DNA from: an uncultured Bacteroidales bacterium
Lineage (GTDB): Bacteria > Bacteroidota > Bacteroidia > Bacteroidales > Bacteroidaceae
Assembly: GCA_902799685.1 (NCBI GenBank)
Contig: CADCBO010000002.1
Location: 96,269-160,268 of the forward strand
Direction of reading: 5' to 3'
Length of the DNA stretch: 64,000 nt
Numbering within the stretch: position 1 is the first letter of the stretch; each line of letters opens with the position of its first letter. Below the pieces are notes generated by a model. The model saw only the letters and a program-made list of their open reading frames with translations. It had not been told where the DNA came from and ran no database searches. This document shows positions 32,608-41,616 of the stretch, in pieces. A program made the translations under genes and the position numbers.

Positions 32608-33900
32608 ATGACAAAATCAAAGAATATATTAGGTAGACTGTGGATATGGTATTTTCCATTTGCCATTTTATATCAATTGTTAATGATGTTATACATAGAT
32701 ACGCATTTGGTCTTACCATTACAAGCCCTGGTGTTTTTCTTTGGTATATTGGCTTTTGTAAAAGTCCCTTACTATAAAGGATTTAAGACATTGATCACAT
32801 TCTATATAGTCATATCTATACTTTCTATTGTTTTTGTCATAGGAACTAGATTAGTTGAAGGATATGTCAACGACATCAGGGTCGTTATATTACCAATGTT
32901 TGCTGTATTTATAGGCATGTTTCATACCGATAATAAGTTCTATAAGTACTTCATATACTCTGCAACAGCATGCATGGGAATAGGTTTGTTTTTATATTTA
33001 ACAAGACCTGGTTGGTATCTTAACTATCTTATTGATTGTTATAATAATGCTTGGTATAATACTGGAGCAATAGCTACAGAGGGAAATATTATGTCGGGAG
33101 AATTAGGGTGGGCATATCGGTTTAGCGGAATATACTCAACCCCGTATGCAGTATCATATTATGCCACGTTCGCTTTATGTATATTAGCTGTAGACATTTA
33201 TAGGGAGGAAACAAAAAGACTTATTACAAAGCGTTGGGTACAGTGGGCGTGTTTTATTGTTTTAGCCCTTGCTGCGATTCTCTGTCAAAACCGCGTCTCG
33301 ATGATATACACAGCCTTTATCACTGCTGTGGCACTTATTTATGGCATCAAAGTTCATAATAAAGCAAGGCATTTTTTTACTGGTTTAATTATTTCTGTCA
33401 TTTTAGTGGGGGCGTTTGTATTAATTCGTTATCAAAATGACGACTTTTTCGTCATGATCAAAGAAACGCTTTTAGGACGCGTAGAAGAGATGAAATTTTC
33501 TAATTTAGAGAATGCCAGTCGTTCTAACCAAATAAATGTAACGTTAAAATCATGGAATAATGTTATTCTAGGTGAAGGTTTAGGAAGCAGAGGCGGAGTT
33601 GCCCGTTCACTTGGAGCTGCGGGTATTACAGATAATGGATATGTGAAATTATTGGTAGAACAGGGTCTAATAGGCTTTTCAACTCTTCTGTTAGTATTTT
33701 TGGTTTCGGCAAATCGTGCGAGAAAGAAATATAGATTATTTGCAGCGGAATTACTAATGATAGGCTATGTGCTCTTCACGCTATTAGGTGCAAATACATT
33801 AGGAATGGCATACGATTATATGATAATTATGTGGTATGCAGTGGGACGAATATGGAATAAGAAGTACCTGCAAAATGGTACAAAATATATGATTGCATAA
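32608..33900 (+). CDS. wzy: Wzy-type O-antigen/capsule polymerase
   Basis: A 430-residue membrane protein with about 10-11 predicted helices and a large soluble loop between residues about 300 and 355. That loop contains RVEEMKFSNLENASRSNQINVT followed by LGEGLGSRGG, a common feature of Wzy polymerases. Sequence conservation is low in this class, so topology and its place after wzx carry the call. It joins lipid-linked repeats on the periplasmic side. Confidence 0.78.
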   Translation: MTKSKNILGRLWIWYFPFAILYQLLMMLYIDTHLVLPLQALVFFFGILAFVKVPYYKGFKTLITFYIVISILSIVFVIGTRLVEGYVNDIRVVILPMFAVFIGMFHTDNKFYKYFIYSATACMGIGLFLYLTRPGWYLNYLIDCYNNAWYNTGAIATEGNIMSGELGWAYRFSGIYSTPYAVSYYATFALCILAVDIYREETKRLITKRWVQWACFIVLALAAILCQNRVSMIYTAFITAVALIYGIKVHNKARHFFTGLIISVILVGAFVLIRYQNDDFFVMIKETLLGRVEEMKFSNLENASRSNQINVTLKSWNNVILGEGLGSRGGVARSLGAAGITDNGYVKLLVEQGLIGFSTLLLVFLVSANRARKKYRLFAAELLMIGYVLFTLLGANTLGMAYDYMIIMWYAVGRIWNKKYLQNGTKYMIA

Positions 33901-33906
33901 GTGTTT

Positions 33907-35019
33907 ATGGAAAAATTAGAAATAATAGCTTTTTACCTTCCTCAGTTCCACCCATTCAAAGAAAACGACGAATGGTGGGGGAAGGGGTTCACAGAGTGGA
34001 CTAATGTGGGAAAGGCAAAACCCCTGTTTAAAGGGCATAACCAGCCTCGTGTCCCTACCGAGTTGGGGTATTATGACTTGCGTCTTCCAATAATCCGTGA
34101 GCAACAGGCAGAAATGGCGCGTGACGCTGGTGTAACCGCATTCTGTTATTGGCATTATTGGTTTGGTAATGGAAAACGCTTGATTCCAGAGGTGTTTGAT
34201 GAAGTGCTTGAAAGCGGTAAGCCTGATTTTCCTTTCTGCTTGGGGTGGGCCAACCACAGTTGGTTCGCCAAGAACTGGAATAGTGACGGGACAACTACCG
34301 AGAGGATGCTTATGGAGCAGACATATCCTGGCATTGAGGATGAGAAGATGCATTTTTCGTTTCTATTGAAAGCTTTTAATGACCCGAGATATGTGAAGAT
34401 TGATGGTGCACCTCTACTTTATATTTTCGCCCCACGCGACTTGCCACAGGAATATGTAGAAAACTTCCGTAAATGGACAAAGGAGGCTGGTTTCCCTGAC
34501 TTATTTTTGGTCGCCAACCTAACCGATGCCAGAATGCCCAAAGAGGAGTTTCTGAAATTAGGGTATAACGCTGTCTCTTATCAGCGATTAGGTGCTAAAA
34601 TGATTACAGGTACTGACGCCAAAGCTAAAGCTAAAAGAGCTTTTGTACGCTGGGGGTTGAAGATAAAAGGCTTTATTAAACATAGGCCTCCTTTTATGCA
34701 TGACTATAGGACATTGTATCATGATCTTTTAGCAGATGAAGACCATGCAGAAGAAGTAATCCCAGCGATTGTACCCCAGTGGGATCATACTCCCCGCTCT
34801 GGTTGGAATGGTACGTTGTTCGTTAATGCGACTCCTGAATATTTTTACCACCATGCAAAAGAGGTTTTAAATGCCGTTAAAGGAAAGAAGCATCCAATTG
34901 TTTTCCTGAAATCATGGAACGAATGGGGCGAAGGAAATATGATGGAACCAGATATAACATATGGACGAGGTTTTATAAATGCATTACGAAAGGTCGTAGA
35001 TGAGTGTTTTAATAAGTGA
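33907..35019 (+). CDS. WbsX-like glycosyltransferase (GH99-like domain)
   Basis: A 370-residue protein of the WbsX family. It has IAFYLPQFHPFKENDEWWGKGFTEW at the N-terminus, FCYWHYWFGNGKRL near residue 80, and KSWNEWGEGN near the C-terminus. These proteins are common in Bacteroidales polysaccharide loci and probably are glycosyltransferases or related to GH99 enzymes; the biochemical role is not settled. The start is ATG 33907, two codons after a GTG that touches the wzy stop. Confidence 0.85.
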   Translation: MEKLEIIAFYLPQFHPFKENDEWWGKGFTEWTNVGKAKPLFKGHNQPRVPTELGYYDLRLPIIREQQAEMARDAGVTAFCYWHYWFGNGKRLIPEVFDEVLESGKPDFPFCLGWANHSWFAKNWNSDGTTTERMLMEQTYPGIEDEKMHFSFLLKAFNDPRYVKIDGAPLLYIFAPRDLPQEYVENFRKWTKEAGFPDLFLVANLTDARMPKEEFLKLGYNAVSYQRLGAKMITGTDAKAKAKRAFVRWGLKIKGFIKHRPPFMHDYRTLYHDLLADEDHAEEVIPAIVPQWDHTPRSGWNGTLFVNATPEYFYHHAKEVLNAVKGKKHPIVFLKSWNEWGEGNMMEPDITYGRGFINALRKVVDECFNK

Positions 35020-35020
35020 T

Positions 35021-36142
35021 ATGTACGACAAACCTGTTTTAGTTTATTATAGCCAGGATTGTTTTATTCAGGTTGATGATACGGTATTGTGTCATTTGAC
35101 AAATAACTTTAAAGTTGTATGGTTTTATTTATATGAATCCATGCAAGCTAATACTATGCGGTATAATCCCGTTAAGGCCCAGGAGTATGCTGATAAATAC
35201 GGAATAACCTTGGAGATTGTAGATCCTAAGATGCGTCGTCGTAATCCGGAGAACATTTTGTTCTATAAAAATCTGGCAAAGCGCATAAATAGTTACAATC
35301 CTGATATAGTCTATGCCTGTGAGATGTTTCCTTTCTGGATGCTAACATACCATTACGTTAAGTGTAAGAATAAGGTATATGGTATCCACGATGTGTTACC
35401 TCATTATCAGAAAGCTGGCTTTATAAAGAAGTGGATACTCAAAAAGAAAGAGCAGTATATTAAACAGAATTTCGACCACATTGTGACTTTTTCAAAGAAT
35501 CAGCAAATTCTATTGAAAGAGCATTTCGGTAAGGATTCCGATATGGTCGGAATGAGTTTTAAATACTTCGGAGATTCAAAAAAAATACCATCTCCTTTTG
35601 AGAATGGCGTAAAGATCCTTTTCTTCGGTATTATTAGCCACTATAAAGGACTCGACTTGCTTATAAAGGCGATGGAAGAGCTGAAATTAGAGGGTGTGAA
35701 TAACATCCAACTCACAATTGCCGGAAGAGGCGAGGCATGGGCAGAATGTCAACCTTTGATTAAGAGTCCAGAACTCTATAACCTTCAAGTACGATTTATA
35801 GAGAATGCTGAGATTCCAGATTTGATGGGCTCTCATCATTTTATAGTACTCCCTTACCGGAGTGCTACACAATCTGGCCCTCTGGTTGCAGCATTGGGCT
35901 ATGGGGTTCCTGTGGTGGCGCCCAGTTTTGGCTGTTTTACAGATACGGTTAATACAAATACAGCAGTTCTTTACAAACAAGGTAATCTAAAGGATGCCCT
36001 TCGGAATGTTTCACGGATGACCAAGTCTGAATATGAAAAGATGAGGGAGGCGATGGCTATACTACGTGAACAATACTCGGAGGAGAGTATTGCAGCAAAC
36101 TATATTAAAACTTTCAAAAAAGTATTGGACAAGAAGAATTAA
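35021..36142 (+). CDS. glycosyltransferase family 4-like
   Basis: A 373-residue GT-B glycosyltransferase. The C-terminal lobe has KILFFGIISHYKGLDLLIKAM near residue 200, TIAGRGE, and LPYRSATQSGPLVAALGYGVPVV near residue 280, the usual nucleotide-sugar binding pattern with a Q-S-G variant. ATG 35021 follows the previous stop by one base; ATG 35000 would overlap it. It adds one sugar of the repeat; donor and acceptor are unknown. Confidence 0.82.
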   Translation: MYDKPVLVYYSQDCFIQVDDTVLCHLTNNFKVVWFYLYESMQANTMRYNPVKAQEYADKYGITLEIVDPKMRRRNPENILFYKNLAKRINSYNPDIVYACEMFPFWMLTYHYVKCKNKVYGIHDVLPHYQKAGFIKKWILKKKEQYIKQNFDHIVTFSKNQQILLKEHFGKDSDMVGMSFKYFGDSKKIPSPFENGVKILFFGIISHYKGLDLLIKAMEELKLEGVNNIQLTIAGRGEAWAECQPLIKSPELYNLQVRFIENAEIPDLMGSHHFIVLPYRSATQSGPLVAALGYGVPVVAPSFGCFTDTVNTNTAVLYKQGNLKDALRNVSRMTKSEYEKMREAMAILREQYSEESIAANYIKTFKKVLDKKN

Positions 36143-36152
36143 ACTATTAGAT

Positions 36153-37355
36153 ATGAAGGAATCCATAAATAATCCAGTAGTTATACTTGGCGGGAATATC
36201 AACGGGCTAGGTATTGTAAGAAGTTTCCAGAAGACCAAGATTCCTGTTTATGTATTTATTCAAGATAGGGATATTACCAGATGGAGCCGTTTTTGCAAAA
36301 CTGTGCATTGCCCAGACCCTAAAACGGATTCGTTTGCCCCTTTTTTATATGAGTTTTGTAAAGGTTTTGAAGTGAAGCCGGTTTTGTTTGCTACAGCCGA
36401 CATTTTTTTAATGCCTCTCATTCATCATAAAAAGCAGTTGGATGAAGTAGCATATACACCCACTTGTGAACCTGAACTATTTGACAAACTTATCGAAAAG
36501 AAGTATCTATATGCCTTTGCGGAAGGTGTTGGAGTATCATGCCCGAAAACTAAGAATCTGCAAGCTGAAGAGTTAGATGATAAAGCTGTTGAGGGGATGC
36601 TCTATCCTTTAATTATTAAGCCGTCGGTAAATATTACTTTCCAAAAGACTTTTGGGCAGAAAGCCTTACTTGTTAAAGATGATAAAGAGTTGGCAAGTTT
36701 TATAGAAGAAGTAAACAAAAATAGCTATGTCGGCCCCATAATAATCCAAGAGTATATACCTGGTGATATGACAACGCTTCATACTATTACAAGTTTTGTT
36801 GACAAAAAGCATGAGATCAGAGGATATTCTATTGGACATAAGATTCGGCAATATCCCGCAAAAACAGGCACTATCACTGCCGGGTTGGTTGAACATGTAG
36901 AATCAATATTGGAGATGTCAAAACGGTTTGTCAAGGAAGTGGGGTTTTATGGCATTTCTAATATAGAATATAAATATGATTCTCGGGATGGGCAGTATAA
37001 ACTAATGGAAATCAACCCACGTACGGGCCTATGGAATTTATCGGTCTTAGAAAGCGGTATTAATCTTCCACTGATGGCATATAGAGATATTTTGGGTCAA
37101 GCAATACAAGATGAAAGTAACAAAGAGGGAAAGCTGATATGGGCTTATACTCTTTTTGATTTACTTGTGTCGTTAAACGGATACAAAAGCAATGGGGAAC
37201 CAGAAGAAACTCTATCATATTCTCAATGGAGAAAGAGCCTTAAAGACTATAAGAAAGTGGATGCAATTTTCAAGTGGAATGACCCCATCCCTTTCATAGT
37301 AGATTCATCACACTTAATTGTTGCAAGCATTAAGAGAGTGCTTAAAAAGAAATAA
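36153..37355 (+). CDS. ATP-grasp carboxylate-amine ligase-like protein
   Basis: A 400-residue ATP-grasp protein. A preATP-grasp domain with VVILGGNINGLGIVRSF is followed by the YPLIIKPSVNI Lys strand, PIIIQEYIPG and YKLMEINPRTGLWNLS with the Mg-binding Glu and Asn. ATP-grasp enzymes form amide bonds through acyl phosphates. Between a glycosyltransferase and two opine-dehydrogenase-like genes, it may attach an unusual amino acid to a uronic acid or build a dipeptide-like substituent; that is inference. ATG 36153 is chosen because upstream sequence belongs to the preceding gene. Confidence 0.82.
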   Translation: MKESINNPVVILGGNINGLGIVRSFQKTKIPVYVFIQDRDITRWSRFCKTVHCPDPKTDSFAPFLYEFCKGFEVKPVLFATADIFLMPLIHHKKQLDEVAYTPTCEPELFDKLIEKKYLYAFAEGVGVSCPKTKNLQAEELDDKAVEGMLYPLIIKPSVNITFQKTFGQKALLVKDDKELASFIEEVNKNSYVGPIIIQEYIPGDMTTLHTITSFVDKKHEIRGYSIGHKIRQYPAKTGTITAGLVEHVESILEMSKRFVKEVGFYGISNIEYKYDSRDGQYKLMEINPRTGLWNLSVLESGINLPLMAYRDILGQAIQDESNKEGKLIWAYTLFDLLVSLNGYKSNGEPEETLSYSQWRKSLKDYKKVDAIFKWNDPIPFIVDSSHLIVASIKRVLKKK

Positions 37356-37391
37356 ACAGGATATTGCCTTTAGATATTTATTGGTGTTTGA

Positions 37392-38459
37392 ATGAGAGTT
37401 GCGGTATTAGGAACAGGAAATGGTGGCCAGGCTATAGCGGGTTGGCTTGCTATGCAAGGGCATTCAGTCAGCCTTTACGGTAGAAATGAAAGCATTGTTG
37501 AATTTCTAAATTCTCGCAAGAGTATAGAACTTACGGGTGCTATTAATGGTGTTGGTGTTCTAGCTGAGGTAACTGGCAACATTCATCGTTCGGTATCTGG
37601 TGCTGATGTAATAATGATTGTCACCACAGCAAACGCTCATGGTGCTATAGCCCGTCAAATAGCCGGTGATTTAAGTGATGGCCAAGTTATTATTTTGAAC
37701 CCTGGTCGTACAGGTGGTGCACTGGAGTTCAAACGCGCACTTGAAGCAGCGGGTTGCAATGCACGAGTATATGTGGCAGAAGCACAAACGCTGGTTTATG
37801 CCTGCCGTCTAGTAGAGAATGGCTTGGTAAATATCATTGGAGTCAAGGATAAGGTTCTTCTTTCTACGGTCCCTTCATCTGACACAGAATATGTACTTTC
37901 CAAGATAACACCCGCATATCCCTGCTTCTGTGCTGCTGAAAACGTGCTGCGAACATCGCTGGAAAACATTGGAGCCATGTTCCATCCCTGTGTGCTGCTT
38001 TTCAATGCCGCCACAATTGAACGTCACGATGTATTCTGGTTCTACAGGGACATGACCCCGGAGATAGCCAACTTCATTGAAGAGTTTGACAAAGAGCGTT
38101 TGGCCGTTGGGAAGGCGTACGGTATAGATCTTCTTAGCGTAAACGAATGGATTAGTTACGCCTATCCTGCTACACAGGGAACAACACTCTGTGAAAAGAT
38201 GAAAAACAATCCTGCCTATCACGATATTAAGTCACCCTCAACTATCTTCACCCGTCAGTTGACGGAGGATATTCCAACAGGTGTGCTTCCAATTATGGAA
38301 CTTGGAGAGGCTGCCGGTGTTGAGGTCCATCTTCTTCGTTCTATGGTGGATATCTGCAGCCGCCTGTTGAGGATTGATTTCAGAAAAGACGGACGTACCT
38401 TAGAGCATCTGGGATTGGATGGAAAGACTAAAGATGAGATATTGACTTATCTCTCATAA
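37392..38459 (+). CDS. octopine/nopaline dehydrogenase-like enzyme 1
   Basis: A 355-residue NAD(P)-dependent dehydrogenase of the opine dehydrogenase family. It has the N-terminal Rossmann VLGTGNGGQAIAGWLA, then LNPGRTGGALEF, and a C-terminal domain with SLENIGAMFHP near residue 190. Such enzymes reductively join an amino acid to a 2-keto acid. A tandem copy follows after 19 bases; the C-terminal halves are nearly the same while the NAD domains differ more. In surface polysaccharides related enzymes could make N-(1-carboxyethyl) amino acids; the substrate here is unknown. Confidence 0.85.
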   Translation: MRVAVLGTGNGGQAIAGWLAMQGHSVSLYGRNESIVEFLNSRKSIELTGAINGVGVLAEVTGNIHRSVSGADVIMIVTTANAHGAIARQIAGDLSDGQVIILNPGRTGGALEFKRALEAAGCNARVYVAEAQTLVYACRLVENGLVNIIGVKDKVLLSTVPSSDTEYVLSKITPAYPCFCAAENVLRTSLENIGAMFHPCVLLFNAATIERHDVFWFYRDMTPEIANFIEEFDKERLAVGKAYGIDLLSVNEWISYAYPATQGTTLCEKMKNNPAYHDIKSPSTIFTRQLTEDIPTGVLPIMELGEAAGVEVHLLRSMVDICSRLLRIDFRKDGRTLEHLGLDGKTKDEILTYLS

Positions 38460-38478
38460 TAGTTAACGGAGTAATAAT

Positions 38479-39549
38479 ATGAAATACGCGGTTTTAGGCG
38501 CAGGTAATGGCGGTCAGGCTCTTTCCGGATGGCTCGCGATGCACGGCCATGAGGTATGGCTTTACGAAATCGTTGAAGAAAAGGTAGCAGTGCTGGCCAA
38601 AAATAAAGAGATTCACCTTCAGGGTGCCATACAAGGCATAGGCAAACTCGCTAATATATCCAGCGACATTCAGTCCACCGTAAAAGGTGCTGACGTCATC
38701 ATGGTGGTTACCACCGCCAATGCTCATGCTGCCGTAGCCCGTGATTTGGCTAATGTTTTGGTAGATGGACAAATAGTTATACTGAACCCTGGGCGAACAG
38801 GCGGCGCATTGGAGTTCAAACGCACTCTTGTCGCCTGTAGATGCAGAGCAAAAGTATATGTTGCAGAAGCCCAGACACTGGTATACGCTGCGCGCCTTGT
38901 TGAGGATGGGGTGGTGAATATTATTGGTGTGAAAGACAAAGTTTTACTTGCTGCTGTGCCAGCTACTGATACAAGTTATATTTTAGATCGAGTAACACCT
39001 GATTTCCCGATGTTCTGTCCCGCCAAGAATGTATTGCGTACATCTTTGGAAAACATTGGAGCTATGTTCCATCCTTGTGTTCTACTTTTCAACGCGGCCA
39101 CCGTGGAGCGTAACTCCGTGTTCTGGTTCTACAGGGATATGACACCAAAGATTGCTGACTTCATTGAAAAATTTGACAAAGAACGCCTGGCTGTCGGAGA
39201 GGCATACGGCATTGACCTCCTTAGTGTGAGTGAGTGGATAAGCTATGCTTATCCGGGTACTCCGGGAGATACACTTTGTGAGAAAATGAAAAATAATCCT
39301 GCTTATCACGATATCAAATCACCCTCTACAATTTTCACCCGCCAGTTGACGGAAGACATACCTACTGGAGTTCTTCCTATTATGGAACTGGGAGAGGTTG
39401 CAGGTGTCCCTGTTCCGCTGATGCGCTCCATGATAGATATTTGTGAAAACTTGTTGGATATTGATTTCCGTGAGAAAGGCCGTACCTTGGAACATCTTGG
39501 CCTTGCCGGAAAGACAAAAGATGAAATCATAGAATACTTGTCGCGATGA
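38479..39549 (+). CDS. octopine/nopaline dehydrogenase-like enzyme 2 (tandem paralogue)
   Basis: A 356-residue paralogue of the preceding protein, with VLGAGNGGQALSGWLAMHGHE, the same LNPGRTGGALEF and SLENIGAMFHP motifs, and an almost identical C-terminal region (KMKNNPAYHDIKSPSTIF through MELGE). The N-terminal cofactor domain is more diverged, hinting at a different cofactor preference or at gene conversion of the 3' halves. The stop overlaps the start of the mutase-like gene (ATGA), so all are expressed together. Confidence 0.85.
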   Translation: MKYAVLGAGNGGQALSGWLAMHGHEVWLYEIVEEKVAVLAKNKEIHLQGAIQGIGKLANISSDIQSTVKGADVIMVVTTANAHAAVARDLANVLVDGQIVILNPGRTGGALEFKRTLVACRCRAKVYVAEAQTLVYAARLVEDGVVNIIGVKDKVLLAAVPATDTSYILDRVTPDFPMFCPAKNVLRTSLENIGAMFHPCVLLFNAATVERNSVFWFYRDMTPKIADFIEKFDKERLAVGEAYGIDLLSVSEWISYAYPGTPGDTLCEKMKNNPAYHDIKSPSTIFTRQLTEDIPTGVLPIMELGEVAGVPVPLMRSMIDICENLLDIDFREKGRTLEHLGLAGKTKDEIIEYLSR

Positions 39550-41411
39550 AAGAAAAAGTGAAGAGCACCGACGTATTCGGATTCATTAAACCTTTGGTAG
39601 ATGTTCACACCATGGGTGTGTTCACCATAGCTAACCTCTTGATGGATTGCGGATACAAGGTTTACGTATCAAACGATGATGTGAACGAAGCAGTACAAGA
39701 TCTTCGCAAACTCAATAATTATGGTCTTTTAAAACGTTGGCTGTTAGATAAACATATCAATCGTCTGGGTTTCAGTTACAGGCTTGATCCGATTGAGGGG
39801 TGTGACTACTTTATGTCGTTATACGAACATCTTGAAAATGACAAGATGTTTGCCAAAGATGGTGGCCCGCTTACACAGATTTTCTTTGCTGGTTTGCCGG
39901 ATACTTGTGATAGGGTAAAAGGAAAGACCAACGGTTCTGTATTGGTGTTCCCAGGCAACGAGACTCCGATTGAATCTCTTCGTATGCTCAAAGTACCGGA
40001 AGAGAGTCTGCCTGGAACACTGATTGAAGACAATGCCTACGATAATATGCGTTTGGCGTTTGCAAAAGAACTTATTGAGAGTGGACGCTGGCAGCTGGAG
40101 TCATATCAAGACCATTACGGCTATCCCTCCTGCGGTACTAAGAAAGACAAGTTTGTTGATAGGTTGAATTACGCAAGGGAGAAGCATTCGCTTCCTATCA
40201 TTCGTACGCATTCAGGCCCTTATAATCCCAACCGGTTAGAGGCTCTGAAGGAGTATAATTCTTGGATTAAAGATTTGGCACAGTCCAAATTGCTGGATGT
40301 TCTTTCTATTGGTAGCTCACAACTTACACAATCTCATTTTGGCGAAGATTGGAAAGACCTTCCTAATGGAGGCGGAGTACCTGTGAACTCAGAGGTTGAA
40401 TATAGTATAATACGTGATAATGCGTCACCTATGCTAGTCCGTACTTATTCAGGAACTAAGAATCTCCCAGATCTAGCAAGAATTCACGAGAGGGCTCTGA
40501 ACATCTCTTGGCACGCATTGTCATTCTGGTGGTTTGACGAACTGGACGGACGAGGGAATAATACGTTGTTGGAGAACCTTAAAGAACATTTTGAAGTCGT
40601 ACGGTATGCGATTGCTACAGACAAACCTGTGGAGCCTAACGTGCCTCATCATTTTGCTTTCCGAGGTGCTGATGACATCACATACATTATTTCAGGCTAT
40701 CTTGCTGCTAAAGCTTGCAAGAAGTTGGGTTTGAAGCATATGGTGCTCCAGAATATGCTTAATACACCAAAATATACGTGGGGTGCAGAAGACTTGGCAA
40801 AAGGACGCACGATGATAAAGTTGGTACGCTCATTAGAGGATGCTAACTTCAAGGTTAGCTTACAAAGCCGCGCCGGTCTTGATTATTTTGCTCCTGATTT
40901 GGAGTACGCTAAGATTCAGCTGGCCGCTGTTACTTGTATGATGGATGACATTGATCCGGGGAATGACAACAGCCCTGAGATAATACACGTGGTGAATTAT
41001 TCTGAGGCGGTCAGACTTGCTACACCACCTGTTATCAAGGATAGTATAAAGATTACTCTATCCGCACTTCATGAGTATAGATTGGCTCGCAAACTGGGCA
41101 AGATTCCTGATATGCGCTATGACCCCGATGTAAAGGAACGTGCAGATTCTTTGTATGAAGAATGCGTGGAATCTATCAAGTTATTGGAGAGAGCAATTCC
41201 TAACTTATACTCGCCCGAAGGTTTCTATAAGGTCTTTGTTGAGGGCTTCCTGCCTGTTCCTTATCTAATGGATCAGCATAAAAAGTTCCCCAAAGCAAGA
41301 CAATACAGAACGGCCATTAAGAATGGTGGTATCCGTGTAGTAGATGAAGAGGGTAACATCATTTATACCCCTGACCGCTACAGAAAGATTATAGATCAAA
41401 TGGAGAAATAG
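39546..41411 (+). CDS. fused cobalamin-dependent glutamate-mutase-like protein
   Basis: A 621-residue protein. Residues 1-125 look like a B12-binding domain. D19-x-H21-x-x-G24 (DVHTMG) supplies the cobalt-ligand motif, S77 in GFSYRL sits at the S-x-L position, and IFFAG (112-116) at the GG position. The remaining part matches the general pattern of the glutamate mutase (methylaspartate mutase) epsilon chain, including a C-terminal GFLPVPY block and a D-E-x-G-N end. It would interconvert glutamate with 3-methylaspartate or act on a similar amino acid. In classic systems the two parts are separate proteins; here they are one. It is coupled to two opine-dehydrogenase-like genes, so its product may be their substrate. 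Confidence 0.72.
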   Translation: MKEKVKSTDVFGFIKPLVDVHTMGVFTIANLLMDCGYKVYVSNDDVNEAVQDLRKLNNYGLLKRWLLDKHINRLGFSYRLDPIEGCDYFMSLYEHLENDKMFAKDGGPLTQIFFAGLPDTCDRVKGKTNGSVLVFPGNETPIESLRMLKVPEESLPGTLIEDNAYDNMRLAFAKELIESGRWQLESYQDHYGYPSCGTKKDKFVDRLNYAREKHSLPIIRTHSGPYNPNRLEALKEYNSWIKDLAQSKLLDVLSIGSSQLTQSHFGEDWKDLPNGGGVPVNSEVEYSIIRDNASPMLVRTYSGTKNLPDLARIHERALNISWHALSFWWFDELDGRGNNTLLENLKEHFEVVRYAIATDKPVEPNVPHHFAFRGADDITYIISGYLAAKACKKLGLKHMVLQNMLNTPKYTWGAEDLAKGRTMIKLVRSLEDANFKVSLQSRAGLDYFAPDLEYAKIQLAAVTCMMDDIDPGNDNSPEIIHVVNYSEAVRLATPPVIKDSIKITLSALHEYRLARKLGKIPDMRYDPDVKERADSLYEECVESIKLLERAIPNLYSPEGFYKVFVEGFLPVPYLMDQHKKFPKARQYRTAIKNGGIRVVDEEGNIIYTPDRYRKIIDQMEK

Positions 41412-41616
41412 TTACTTCTATTACGACAAAAGGTGGCAATGAGGGAAAGGCCTCGTTTAATGGAGGGCAAAGTGTTTCCTAATATTGGAGAAAAGTGACT
41501 CAAACGTTTTGGGTTTGTTTTAATGATACAATATTTAAAGCAGCAGATTGTCATTTGCCCAAAGTATTTCATAATAAGGGAGGATAGTAGAAACCTTGTA
41601 ATTAATAGAGAGTAAA
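41412..41616. other. 205-base gap inside the polysaccharide locus
   Basis: No gene, clear terminator or consensus promoter was found. It marks the boundary between the amino-acid module and the next block of transferases. Confidence 0.4.
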
